64,000 bases of DNA from assembly GCA_016708875.1 (NCBI GenBank), contig JADJFA010000022.1, positions 1-64,000 of the forward strand, in the 5' to 3' direction. The DNA is from Lewinellaceae bacterium (lineage in GTDB: Bacteria; Bacteroidota; Bacteroidia; Chitinophagales; Saprospiraceae). The notes under the pieces are model-generated. The model was not told the DNA's origin and did not search any database. It saw only the letters and a list, made by a program, of their open reading frames with translations. The position numbers and the translations under genes were made by a program. Below are positions 26,616-34,264 of the stretch, in pieces; position 1 is the stretch's first letter, and every line of letters starts with the position of its first letter.

Positions 26616-26636
26616 GCCGTTCAATTGCTGAAACCC

Positions 26637-27680
26637 ATGGCGACAAACAATCTTTTTTACAAATACTGGCTTTTAACACTCTTTTTGAGTTTGTTCGCAT
26701 GCTTTGCGGAGGCACAAGATACGAGCGGGATACAGACTCGCCCCAAAAGCATTTTTGATGTGCTGACTCAGAAAGAAGTCGTGAAAATGACCCTGGAAAC
26801 TGACCTGACTACCATCATTGAGCAAAAAAAGAGCAATCAATATTTCCCTGGCACCCTGCGCTCGGAGGACGGCAAAGTATACCGGGTTGAAGTGAAGACG
26901 CGCGGAAAGTTCCGGCGAAAAATATCTGTCTTCCCGCCCTTGAAATTGAAGTTCAAAAAGAAAGATTTAGTTGCAGACGGACTGGACACGCTCAACGAAA
27001 TCAAGCTCGTACTGCCATGTTACGAGAGCGAAAAAGGCGATGAACTCATTGTGCGCGAATACCTTGCATATAAAATGTTCGAACATTTAACCAATGTCAG
27101 TATGCGCGCCCGACTCATTCGGCTCACCATTCGAGATACCCATGTGGAAAAAAGCAAAAAGCCAATGTATGCGATCTTGCTCGAAGACGAAGAGGAACTT
27201 GCGTCCCGCTTAAATGGCATCCTGGTCGAAGAATATGGCATACCCACTGATAGTCTGCACACCAATCAAGCCGCATTGATGGTGATGTTTCAATACATGA
27301 TCGGCAATACCGACTGGGACATCTCCATGCAGCGCAATGTTCGTCTCATGCGATCCAAAGAAAATGGTAAAACCTTTGTTGTGCCCTATGATTTTGATTT
27401 TTCGGGTCTTGTTAGCGCTCCTTACTCCAGCCCAAGCTCCGAGACCGGGCTAAAAACAGTACGCGACCGGTTCCTAATGAGCAATGGCCTCAAACCCGAA
27501 CCGCTCCTGCGCGCATTCAATGCATTGAAATCTGCCAAACAAGCCTTCTATTCAATCTGTGAATCAAAATATCTCAACAATGCGGCAGCTGAGGATATGG
27601 ATAATTTCCTGCACAGGTTCTTCGAAAAAGCAGAGGGAAAAAATGAAATCCCGAAGTTGATAAAAATGGATGGCGATTGA
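26637..27680 (+). CDS. Exported protein with distant CotH-kinase-like features
   Basis: A 347-residue protein with a signal peptide (MATNNLFYKYWLLTLFLSLF...AEAQ). The middle and end carry FPGTLRSEDGKVYRVEVKTRGKFRR, then MIGNTDWDISMQRNVRLM and VVPYDFDFSGLV. The pairing of a NxDW-like motif with a PYDFDFS motif is what one sees around the active site of CotH-type atypical kinases (compare WD(F/L)D). Length and order fit, but similarity is weak, so kinase activity is only a suggestion. No T9SS tail, so it probably stays in the periplasm. ATG 26637 follows a good promoter. Confidence 0.6.
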   Translation: MATNNLFYKYWLLTLFLSLFACFAEAQDTSGIQTRPKSIFDVLTQKEVVKMTLETDLTTIIEQKKSNQYFPGTLRSEDGKVYRVEVKTRGKFRRKISVFPPLKLKFKKKDLVADGLDTLNEIKLVLPCYESEKGDELIVREYLAYKMFEHLTNVSMRARLIRLTIRDTHVEKSKKPMYAILLEDEEELASRLNGILVEEYGIPTDSLHTNQAALMVMFQYMIGNTDWDISMQRNVRLMRSKENGKTFVVPYDFDFSGLVSAPYSSPSSETGLKTVRDRFLMSNGLKPEPLLRAFNALKSAKQAFYSICESKYLNNAAAEDMDNFLHRFFEKAEGKNEIPKLIKMDGD

Positions 27681-27705
27681 GTATAGAAAGTTGCAAAGAG
27701 AATTC

Positions 27706-27713
27706 TACCTTTG
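27706..27713 (+). promoter_or_regulatory. -7 box of the tRNA-Ser gene (TACCTTTG)
   Basis: TACCTTTG matches TAnnTTTG and lies 23 bp ahead of the mature tRNA. A -33 TTG at good spacing is not clear (TTG at 27691 is too near, at 27677 too far). Confidence 0.45.
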
Positions 27714-27736
27714 CACCCGCGAAAAAAGCGCCTCCC

Positions 27737-27821
27737 GGAGGAGTGCCAGAGTGGTTTAATGGAGCGGTCTTGAAAACCGTCGTACTGAAAGGTACCGGGA
27801 GTTCGAATCTCTCCTCCTCCG
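27737..27821 (+). tRNA. tRNA-Ser (anticodon UGA)
   Basis: Class II tRNA, 85 nt. Acceptor stem GGAGGAG pairs with CTCCTCC (27814-27820), G is the discriminator base. The anticodon stem GCGGT/ACCGT closes loop CTTGAAA, giving anticodon TGA. A long variable arm (CGTACTGAAAGGTACCG) is as expected for serine. T-loop TTCGAAT is present. CCA is not encoded. Confidence 0.95.
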
Positions 27822-27825
27822 CTTC

Positions 27826-27863
27826 ACCCGCCATAGCCCTTCAGGGCGAAGGCGGGTTTTTTT
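27826..27863. terminator. GGCGGGT palindrome acting as tRNA terminator
   Basis: ACCCGCC (27826) pairs with GGCGGGT (27857) through a CTTC/GAAG inner stem, followed by a T7 run, 4 bp after the tRNA. It belongs to the dispersed GGCGGGT family but has the form of a factor-independent terminator. Confidence 0.7.
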
Positions 27864-27919
27864 ATTTAGAAAACAATGCCCCCCCTTCGGTGGTAAACGA
27901 GTTTTTATTTAGAAACCAA
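27859..27919. repeat. Degenerate GGCGGGT element between 18-bp direct repeats
   Basis: TTTTTATTTAGAAAaCAA (27859-27876) and TTTTTATTTAGAAAcCAA (27902-27919), 17 of 18 equal, flank 25 bp containing CCCCCCTTCGGTGGTAAAC, which looks like a decayed CCCGCCTTCGGCGGGTAAA. Confidence 0.65.
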
Positions 27920-27936
27920 AGAGCTAGGCTTTAACG

Positions 27937-27944
27937 TACTTTTG
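27937..27944 (+). promoter_or_regulatory. Possible -7 box for coaX (TACTTTTG)
   Basis: Matches TAnnTTTG and lies 45 bp ahead of the coaX ATG. No good -33 element. Confidence 0.35.
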
Positions 27945-27988
27945 CCGCCCTGTTTGGGTAACAAACATTTACGCCCTGCTAGGGCTTT

Positions 27989-28768
27989 ATGAACCTCGCT
28001 TTAGACATTGGCAATACGCGCCGTAAAACCGGGCTTTTTAACGGTACCCGATTGGTAGAGAGCAGGCTTATAACGGACTGGTCTTTAGACGATTTGCTGG
28101 GTTATTGCAACCAAACCGGAGTACGAAACGTCGTGCTTTCTTCTGTGGTGGATATTGACATTTCGCTGAACAAGGCATTGACTCAATACTTTGGCTTTCT
28201 GGAGCTTACGCATGAAACAGCGCTGCCTTTTGAAAACAAATACCGCACTCCGCAGAGCTTGGGCAAAGACCGTTTGGCAGCGGTGGCGGGGGCGCAGGCG
28301 TTGTTGCCTCAACAGCATTGCCTGGTAGTGGATTGTGGCACTTGCATTAAGTATGATGTGATAACAGCATCGGGCGAATATTTGGGCGGCAATATTGCAC
28401 CCGGGGCACAAATGAGGGCGAAGGCAATGCATGCGTTCACGGCTCGTTTGCCCGAGGTTGAAATGGGAATGCCCGAAGATTTTATCGGTCACAGCACCGA
28501 AACGGCTTTGCAAAACGGGGCGTTTCGTGGGGCGGCACTTGAAATCGAAGGTTTTGTGGAGCTTTTTAAAAAGAGGTTCAGCCCTTTACAATTGATTCTG
28601 ACTGGTGGTGATGCGGCATTTTTTCAGGCGAATTTAAATATTCCAAATTTGATCCTTGAGCCCAATTTGACCTTGTACGGCCTGAACAATATTTTGATTT
28701 TCAATGCCGCCACCAAAATGTCACCGCTACGCGGTTTTATTGGAGATTCCAAAACCAATCTTGGTTAA
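27989..28768 (+). CDS. coaX: Type III pantothenate kinase
   Basis: Phosphorylates pantothenate with ATP, the first committed step to coenzyme A. The 259 residues show the ASKHA-fold phosphate motif MNLALDIGNTRRKTGLF, then ALPFENKYRTPQSLGKDRLA, VVDCGTCIKYDVI, YLGGNIAPGAQMRAKAMH and LILTGGDAAFF. The C-terminus is odd: after the expected end GLNNILIFNA it reads TKMSPLRGFIGDSKTNLG, encoded by a copy of a palindromic repeat half (28713-28738). The same word occurs in the intergenic cruciform at 34090-34145. Followed 35 bp later by an outer-membrane protein. Confidence 0.95.
   Translation: MNLALDIGNTRRKTGLFNGTRLVESRLITDWSLDDLLGYCNQTGVRNVVLSSVVDIDISLNKALTQYFGFLELTHETALPFENKYRTPQSLGKDRLAAVAGAQALLPQQHCLVVDCGTCIKYDVITASGEYLGGNIAPGAQMRAKAMHAFTARLPEVEMGMPEDFIGHSTETALQNGAFRGAALEIEGFVELFKKRFSPLQLILTGGDAAFFQANLNIPNLILEPNLTLYGLNNILIFNAATKMSPLRGFIGDSKTNLG
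28713..28738. repeat. Half palindrome CACCGCTACGCGGTT at the end of coaX
   Basis: CCAAAATGTCACCGCTACGC... matches the right half of the inner palindrome at 34123-34145 (TCAAAATGCCACCGCTACGC...). It is translated as KMSPLRGF. Confidence 0.75.
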
Positions 28769-28802
28769 TTTTAAGCATACTTTGCACAGCATAACTACTC
28801 GA

Positions 28803-30143
28803 ATGAGATTACTTACCCTGATTCTGCTCCTTTTTACCAGTGTTGCGCTATGGGCACAGCCCAAGTTCAACTCCCCTTATTCGCGCTATGGCATCGGCGA
28901 TATCGTAAGCCCATATTTTGCCAACCAGGCGGGCTGGGGCGGTCAAACAGCCGCTTTTCACGACCCTTTTCACCTGAATCTGGCCAACCCAGCTTCTTTC
29001 GCTTACCTGCGTTCTACGGCACTCGAAACGGGGATTTTTACAAAATATAGCAAGTATCAGGCAGGCAATGCAACGCAGGAGGAATGGAGCGGCAATCTGT
29101 CTCACCTTGCGCTCGGCTTCACGCTTAAAAGCCCTATCAATGAGGTGCTCGACAAGGAGAAATCGCCCTGGAATTACGCCATGGGCATCGCGCTTACGCC
29201 TTACTCCCGGGTGGGCTATAATATTTTGACACGTGACACCCTGGAAGACCTGGAAGATGTTCAGAACAGTTACCAAGGTAGCGGAGGATTGTACCGAATC
29301 GCCTGGACCGGTGCGGCGAAATACAAAAACACTGCTTTTGGACTAAATCTGGGCTGGGTGTTTGGCAAAACGAGCTACGAGAACACAACACTTTTCTACG
29401 ACACTTCCAGCACAAAACTCCCTGCGTTTCAGAACAACAACCGCCAGGATATTTCTGCGAACGGCTTTGTCTGGAATTTGGGTGTACAACACGATTTCGT
29501 GCTTGAACACGCCGAAACCGACAAGGATATCCCAACCCGTTGGATCACAGTTGGCCTTGCGGGCAATGGAAAGCACAATCTCCGTGCCTCTGAAGACAAG
29601 TTTCAAATACGCAGCCGTGGACAGTTGATCAATGGCACTTTTTCTGATGCGGATACACTGACCGCCTTGACAAACCAACGCAGGAAGATGACGCTCCCGG
29701 CCACATTTTCCCTGGGCGTGCAATATGTGAAAGCGAACAAACTCAAACTCGGCGCCCAAATCGGCCTCGAAACTTGGTCTGGATACGAAAATGAGGCGCG
29801 GCCCGATGTTTTTCGCAACACCTTTTCTGTCTCTGGCGGCGCGGAATTTATACCCGACTATAGTTCCTACAACAAGTTTCTGAAACGGATGCGTTACCGG
29901 GTTGGGGCCTATTATCGCCAAGACCCTCGTTCTGTGGAAGATCAAGATCTGAACGATATCGGATTTACGCTTGGAATGGGTTTTCCCATTGTTATGCCTC
30001 GCCAACAAACATCCTTTGTCAACCTCGCCTTCGAGGTCGGGAAACTCGGCACCGATTCACCTATTGAAGAAACATATGTTCGTTTTACGGCTGGCTTCAC
30101 CTTGAATGATAATACTTGGTTTTATAAGCGGAGGTTTGAGTAG
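28803..30143 (+). CDS. Outer-membrane beta-barrel protein, conserved beside coaX
   Basis: A 446-residue exported protein. ATG 28803 gives a strong signal peptide (MRLLTLILLLFTSVALWAQ). The mature part begins FNSPYSRYGIGDIVSPYF, a start I associate with a Bacteroidota outer-membrane family found next to coaX, and continues as amphipathic strands (TAAFHDPFHLNLANPASFAY, WRIxx-like strands, RVGAYYRQDPRSVED) to a terminal strand FTLNDNTWFYKRRFE. It resembles FadL/OmpP1-type barrels. Cargo or partner unknown. Probably co-transcribed with coaX. Confidence 0.7.
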   Translation: MRLLTLILLLFTSVALWAQPKFNSPYSRYGIGDIVSPYFANQAGWGGQTAAFHDPFHLNLANPASFAYLRSTALETGIFTKYSKYQAGNATQEEWSGNLSHLALGFTLKSPINEVLDKEKSPWNYAMGIALTPYSRVGYNILTRDTLEDLEDVQNSYQGSGGLYRIAWTGAAKYKNTAFGLNLGWVFGKTSYENTTLFYDTSSTKLPAFQNNNRQDISANGFVWNLGVQHDFVLEHAETDKDIPTRWITVGLAGNGKHNLRASEDKFQIRSRGQLINGTFSDADTLTALTNQRRKMTLPATFSLGVQYVKANKLKLGAQIGLETWSGYENEARPDVFRNTFSVSGGAEFIPDYSSYNKFLKRMRYRVGAYYRQDPRSVEDQDLNDIGFTLGMGFPIVMPRQQTSFVNLAFEVGKLGTDSPIEETYVRFTAGFTLNDNTWFYKRRFE

Positions 30144-30297
30144 GGCGAAATTCATTTCGCCGGAACGGTGGTGCGAAATGAATTTCGAATTTCCGGTTCA
30201 TTAAGGCGAAATGAATTTCGACCTACTGAACATTCTGCCAAAAAAATTGTCATTGGGGTCATTGATGGTCATTTCTTTATGGCTTCAATGACCCCAA
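30144..30297. repeat. GGCGAAATTCATTTCGCC repeats plus a GGGGTCATTG hairpin
   Basis: Palindrome GGCGAAATTCATTTCGCC at 30144-30161, then CGAAATGAATTTCG at 30174-30187 and a third copy at 30205-30220. A second hairpin has 12-bp arms TTGGGGTCATTG (30253-30264) and CAATGACCCCAA (30286-30297). A shorter member (GCGAAATTTATTTCGC) lies inside the glycosyltransferase gene at 53585. Confidence 0.8.
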
Positions 30298-30316
30298 CTT
30301 GTTTCTTCGACCTTCA

Positions 30317-31516
30317 ATGACAAAAGATCTTTCCCTCCTACTCCATGACCCTAAATTGAGCGAAGCGCACAAAGCAATCGCTCAAAAAGTCATTGACAAT
30401 CAGCGCATCTCGTTTGACGAGGGCGTTTTTTTGTTTGAACACGGCGAGCTGGCTTTTGTGGGCGCATTGGCAAATTTTGTCCGCGAACGCAAAAACGGTG
30501 ACCGCACTTTTTTCAACCGCAATTTCCATATTGAACCGACCAACTTGTGCGTGTACGACTGCAAGTTCTGCTCTTACTCACGGCTCATTAAGCAGCGCAG
30601 CGATGCCGATGCCTGGGCCTTCACGATGGAAGACATGCTCAATATCGTGTACAAGTACGATGGTCAGCCTGTGACAGAAGTGCACATCGTGGGAGGGGTT
30701 TTGCCGCAATACGATTTGCCGTTTTACCTCGAATTTTTCAAAAAAATAAAACTGCACCGCCCTGAACTCCACGTGAAAGCGCTTACGCCTGTTGAGTACC
30801 ACTACATTTTCAAAAAAGCGAAAATCAGTTACGAGGAAGGCATGAAGTTGGTAAAAGAGGCTGGTTGCGACAGCCTTCCAGGTGGTGGGGCAGAGATTTT
30901 CCATCCCGAAATAAGGGAACAAATTGCTGCCGACAAATGTGATGGCGATCAGTGGCTGCGCATCCACGAAATCTGGCACGAACTGGGCATGCGCTCCAAT
31001 GCCACCATGCTTTACGGCCACATCGAACTCTGGGAGCACCGCATAGATCACATGGAACGACTGCGGCAATTGCAGGACAAAACAGGTGGTTTTCAAACGT
31101 TTATCCCCTTGAAATTCCGCAACCAAGACAACCAAATGAGCCATATTGCAGAAAGTACGGCCATCGAAGACTTGCGCAATTACGCCATCAGCCGCATCTA
31201 TCTTGACAACTTCGACCACATCAAAACCTATTGGCCAATGATAGGCCGGACCACCGCCCAACTTTCGCTCGCCTTTGGTGTGGACGACATGGATGGCACC
31301 ATTGACGATACCACGAAAATATACTCCATGGCTGGATCCGAAGAACAACACCCGGCACTGAGCACCCAACAACTGGTGGACATGATTCGCCGCGTGGGTC
31401 GCCGCCCGATTGAGCGCGACACCTTATACAATGTAGTACAGGATTTTACCGATGTAGAATTTGCCGAAGACAAGGAGTTTCGGGGGTATTTTGAATTGCC
31501 AGTAGTTCAGAATTGA
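30317..31516 (+). CDS. mqnE: Aminofutalosine synthase (radical SAM), menaquinone synthesis
   Basis: Radical SAM enzyme that turns 3-[(1-carboxyvinyl)oxy]benzoate into aminofutalosine in the futalosine route to menaquinone. The 399 residues show the 4Fe-4S site C78/C82/C85 in CVYDCKFCSYSRL, then VTEVHIVGGVLPQYDLPFY, GCDSLPGGGAEIFHPEIRE and ISRIYLDNFDHIKTYWPMIG, all typical of MqnE. ATG 30317 is preferred over ATG 30299 since MTKDLSLLLHD has the usual N-terminus. First gene of a run that also holds mqnA, so the strain makes menaquinone this way. Confidence 0.95.
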   Translation: MTKDLSLLLHDPKLSEAHKAIAQKVIDNQRISFDEGVFLFEHGELAFVGALANFVRERKNGDRTFFNRNFHIEPTNLCVYDCKFCSYSRLIKQRSDADAWAFTMEDMLNIVYKYDGQPVTEVHIVGGVLPQYDLPFYLEFFKKIKLHRPELHVKALTPVEYHYIFKKAKISYEEGMKLVKEAGCDSLPGGGAEIFHPEIREQIAADKCDGDQWLRIHEIWHELGMRSNATMLYGHIELWEHRIDHMERLRQLQDKTGGFQTFIPLKFRNQDNQMSHIAESTAIEDLRNYAISRIYLDNFDHIKTYWPMIGRTTAQLSLAFGVDDMDGTIDDTTKIYSMAGSEEQHPALSTQQLVDMIRRVGRRPIERDTLYNVVQDFTDVEFAEDKEFRGYFELPVVQN

Positions 31517-31561
31517 GACTTTTTAATTGGGATTGGCTGGGAGGGACTGAAACAAACCCCA

Positions 31562-32164
31562 ATTAAACAAATAACCCAACGACACGGACAGACAGAATTA
31601 AACCGCCTCAACATTGTGCAGGGCAGCGGTATTGACGCTGAACTCAATGAAATGGGCTATGCCCAAGCCAAGGCTTTTTATGAGGCGCACCAACACATTG
31701 ATTTTGAACTGGTTGTCACGTCCAAATTGCTCCGAACCCACCAGACTGTGAAAGGTTTTTTAGACAAAAATATCCCCTGGGAACAAACAGCAGATGTAAA
31801 TGAAATTTCCTGGGGTATTCACGAAGGCAAGGAACAATCTCCCGAACAAAACGAACGATACCATCGTATGATAGCCGCCTGGAAGTCAGGCGATCTCGAC
31901 GCTTCCATAGAAGCAGGAGAATCAGCACGGCAACTTTTGGAGCGTATTGAGCGATTTGTTGCATGGGTGAAAACCCGCCCGGAAAGCCGAATCCTCGTTG
32001 CCACCCACGGTCGCGCCATCCGTTGTCTCATAACCTGCCTCAAAGGCCTTCCCCCAACCGCTATGGAGGATATGGAACACTCCAACACCGGGCTTTATGT
32101 GGCTCATTTACAAGCGGATGGAACCTGGGATTTTGAATTGGAAAATGATACAAGCCATTTGTAG
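31562..32164 (+). CDS. Histidine phosphatase family protein without a normal start codon
   Basis: The reading contains the phosphoglycerate-mutase-like active site QRHGQTELN at 31577, then VQGSGIDAELNEMG, SKLLRTHQTV, the acid-side residue in EISWGIHEGKE and the second catalytic histidine in ILVATHGRAIRCL. No ATG, GTG or TTG lies in frame before the RHG motif; the only usual start is GTG 31616, which would delete it. ATT at 31562 (giving xKQITQRHG) or CTG at 31547 are possible rare starts. It sits between mqnE and mqnA, so it may have a role in menaquinone synthesis. The substrate is unknown. Confidence 0.65.
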   Translation: MKQITQRHGQTELNRLNIVQGSGIDAELNEMGYAQAKAFYEAHQHIDFELVVTSKLLRTHQTVKGFLDKNIPWEQTADVNEISWGIHEGKEQSPEQNERYHRMIAAWKSGDLDASIEAGESARQLLERIERFVAWVKTRPESRILVATHGRAIRCLITCLKGLPPTAMEDMEHSNTGLYVAHLQADGTWDFELENDTSHL

Positions 32165-32178
32165 TTGTGAGAAATTGT

Positions 32179-32262
32179 GATATTGGGATATTTAGATATT
32201 AAAATCATTTCTGCAACCTCAAATAGAATAGTGCCAATATCCTAATATCCCAATATCTAAAC
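32179..32262. repeat. GATATTGGGATATT inverted repeat upstream of mqnA
   Basis: GATATTGGGATATTTAGATA (32179) pairs with the complementary CCTAATATCCCAATATC (32241-32257). The same words appear in frame in the hybrid kinase gene at 44252-44280. Confidence 0.75.
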
Positions 32263-32272
32263 ATGCGAAGCT

Positions 32273-33115
32273 ATGCGCCTCACCGCCGTTAGTTACCTGA
32301 ACACCAAGCCGTTTATCTACGGCCTTTTTCGCAGCGACCTGGCGGAAATGATTGATCTGAGCCTTGACATTCCATCTGTATGTGCCAAAAAACTACTCTC
32401 TGGAGAGGCCGATATTGCCCTTACTCCTGTGGCTATTATCCCACAATTGCCTGAGGCTTACCTAGTTTCCGATTACTGCATTGGCGCAACGGGGGCTGTA
32501 AAAACGGTGTGTGTTTTTTCACAAGTGACGCTCGCTGAAGTCAAGAAAATCTACCTCGACTTTCATTCACGGACTTCCGTCGCACTGGTGAAAATCCTTT
32601 GTGAAAAATATTGGAAAATCAGCCCCGAATTGATCCCTGCAACCGATGGTTTTGAAAATCAAATCGTTGGCGACACGGCGGGCCTCATCATTGGCGATCG
32701 GGCAATTGGTTGTGAAAACCGGTTTGCCTACACTTACGATCTCGGGGAGGCTTGGACGAATTGGACGGGGCTGCCTTTTGTCTTCGCCGCCTGGGTAAGC
32801 ACCAAACCTCTGCACCCTGAAATTGCCGTCCGTTTCAACGCTGCCCTCCGCCTTGGCCTCGATCACTTGCCCGAACTGCTTAAAATCATCCCAACCATTC
32901 CCAATTTCGATACCGAAAAATACTTCCGCGAAAATATTAGTTACGAACTCGACGAGGCAAAATGGCTTGGGCTAAATCGCTTCCTGGGCTATCTTGCGGG
33001 CGAAAACGGGTATCGGCTGCACCGATCCACCGATCTACCAATCACCGATACTCCAATCACCCCCTCCTACGCCAAGGCTTCGGCGGGTAAAAATACACCG
33101 ATCACCAGCCCATGA
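32273..33115 (+). CDS. mqnA: Chorismate dehydratase, menaquinone synthesis
   Basis: Removes water from chorismate to give 3-[(1-carboxyvinyl)oxy]benzoate, the first step of the futalosine route. Family signs: RLTAVSYLNTKPFIYGL at the start, SGEADIALTPVAIIPQL, YCIGATGAVKTVCVFS, IGDRAIGCENRF, GLPFVFAAWVS. It is a periplasmic-binding-protein-like fold. After the natural end near FLGYLAGE the protein runs on through repeat DNA as LPITDTPITPSYAKASAGKN, and ends next to the MBL-fold gene, with a 4-bp overlap. Confidence 0.93.
   Translation: MRLTAVSYLNTKPFIYGLFRSDLAEMIDLSLDIPSVCAKKLLSGEADIALTPVAIIPQLPEAYLVSDYCIGATGAVKTVCVFSQVTLAEVKKIYLDFHSRTSVALVKILCEKYWKISPELIPATDGFENQIVGDTAGLIIGDRAIGCENRFAYTYDLGEAWTNWTGLPFVFAAWVSTKPLHPEIAVRFNAALRLGLDHLPELLKIIPTIPNFDTEKYFRENISYELDEAKWLGLNRFLGYLAGENGYRLHRSTDLPITDTPITPSYAKASAGKNTPITSP
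33048..33106. repeat. GGCGGGT element with 14-bp direct repeats inside the mqnA 3' end
   Basis: ATACtCCaATCACC (33048-33061) and ATACaCCgATCACC (33093-33106), 12 of 14 equal, flank a GGCTTCGGCGGGTAAA element that is translated as SYAKASAGK. Confidence 0.7.
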
Positions 33116-33987
33116 AAATAACCGCACTACACGCAGGCAATTTTAAACTTGATGGTGGCGCTATGTTTGGCATCGTACCACGCCGTCTTTGGGAAAAACT
33201 CAATCCGCCCGATGCACAAAACATGTGTACTTGGGCAATGCGTCCGCTGTTGGTCCAAACCGCCGATGGTCGGAACATTGTGATTGACACGGGCATGGGC
33301 AACAAACAAGATGAGAAATTCCGCAGCCATTTTTCCCCGCACGGCGAACAATCCCTTTTTGGCTCGCTTGCAGAAGCAGGTTTGGGTCGAGAAGACATTA
33401 CGGATGTTTTTCTGACCCATTTACATTTTGACCACTGTGGAGGCGCGGTTTGGAAAAACGAGGAATCCGGCCAGCCTGAACTGGCTTTCCCAAATGCACA
33501 ATACTGGAGCAATCGCCCTCATTTCGATTGGGCCATGAACCCAAACGAACGCGAACGCGCCTCTTTTTTGAAGGAAAATTTCGTTCCGATCCTAGAGGCT
33601 GGAAGGCTCAAGTTCCTGGAAATCAAGCAGGATATGGAATTCTGTCCCGGTTTTCGGATTCGCTTTTTCAACGGGCATACTGAGGCGCTCATGGCCCCGC
33701 TATTGGAAGCGGACAATGGACAAAAACTCCTCTATTGTGCCGACGCAATGCCTTCTCGTTGGCATATTGGAATGCCTTATATCATGGCTTATGATGTTCG
33801 CCCTTTGGTAACGCTGGAGGAAAAAGCGGCCATGCTCAAAGAAGCCGTGCAAACGCAGCAGGTGCTGTTTTTTGAGCACGACCCCAGTGCAGAATGTGGC
33901 ACGGTGCGCCAGGATGAATCGGGGCGTATTGTTTTGGATAAGGTTGGTTCTGTGCGGGAGTTGATTGACATGTCATACGAAGTGTAA
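33112..33987 (+). CDS. MBL-fold metallo-hydrolase
   Basis: A 291-residue zinc hydrolase of the metallo-beta-lactamase fold. The metal site is THLHFDHCGG with H103, H105, D107 and H108. Further ligands are in FFNGHTEALMAP and LLYCADAMPS, and a histidine near the end (FFEHDPSAE). Its substrate is unknown. ATG 33112 overlaps the mqnA stop by 4 bp, so translation is coupled and a role linked to menaquinone is possible but unproved. Confidence 0.88.
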   Translation: MKITALHAGNFKLDGGAMFGIVPRRLWEKLNPPDAQNMCTWAMRPLLVQTADGRNIVIDTGMGNKQDEKFRSHFSPHGEQSLFGSLAEAGLGREDITDVFLTHLHFDHCGGAVWKNEESGQPELAFPNAQYWSNRPHFDWAMNPNERERASFLKENFVPILEAGRLKFLEIKQDMEFCPGFRIRFFNGHTEALMAPLLEADNGQKLLYCADAMPSRWHIGMPYIMAYDVRPLVTLEEKAAMLKEAVQTQQVLFFEHDPSAECGTVRQDESGRIVLDKVGSVRELIDMSYEV

Positions 33988-34036
33988 TCTTGCGGATACA
34001 AGAACGAAAATTTTGGATAGGTTTGTTGGCTTTCAA

Positions 34037-34197
34037 AAAAGCCGCATAGCGGCGACATTATGGTAGCCCAAGGGGCGGTAAGATGGTAAGAACCGCGTAG
34101 CGGTGACATTATTACAACGATCAAAATGCCACCGCTACGCGGTTCCGTAAATTATTGGACGCTAATGCTACCATAATGTCGCCGCTATGCGGCTTTT
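34037..34197. repeat. 161-bp nested cruciform with perfect 31-bp arms
   Basis: Outer arms 34037-34067 and 34167-34197 are exact reverse complements (AAAAGCCGCATAGCGGCGAC...). An inner hairpin has 16-bp arms GAACCGCGTAGCGGTG (34090-34105) and CACCGCTACGCGGTTC (34130-34145). The inner word recurs at the end of coaX. Confidence 0.92.
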
Positions 34198-34264
34198 ATA
34201 GATTGTAAAAATTAACCCTATCCAAACTCATGTAGAGTACGTTACACCATTCAAGCAGCATTTT

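Larger units (their letters stand above)
26291..26636. other. Divergent intergenic region with promoter-like boxes
   Basis: A 345-bp gap between divergent genes. No gene or strong repeat is visible. It contains several TAnnTTTG boxes: TATTTTTG on the minus strand at 26357-26364, and TAACTTTG (26522-26529), TAATTTTG (26574-26581) and TACTTTTG (26608-26615) on the plus strand. Confidence 0.5.
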
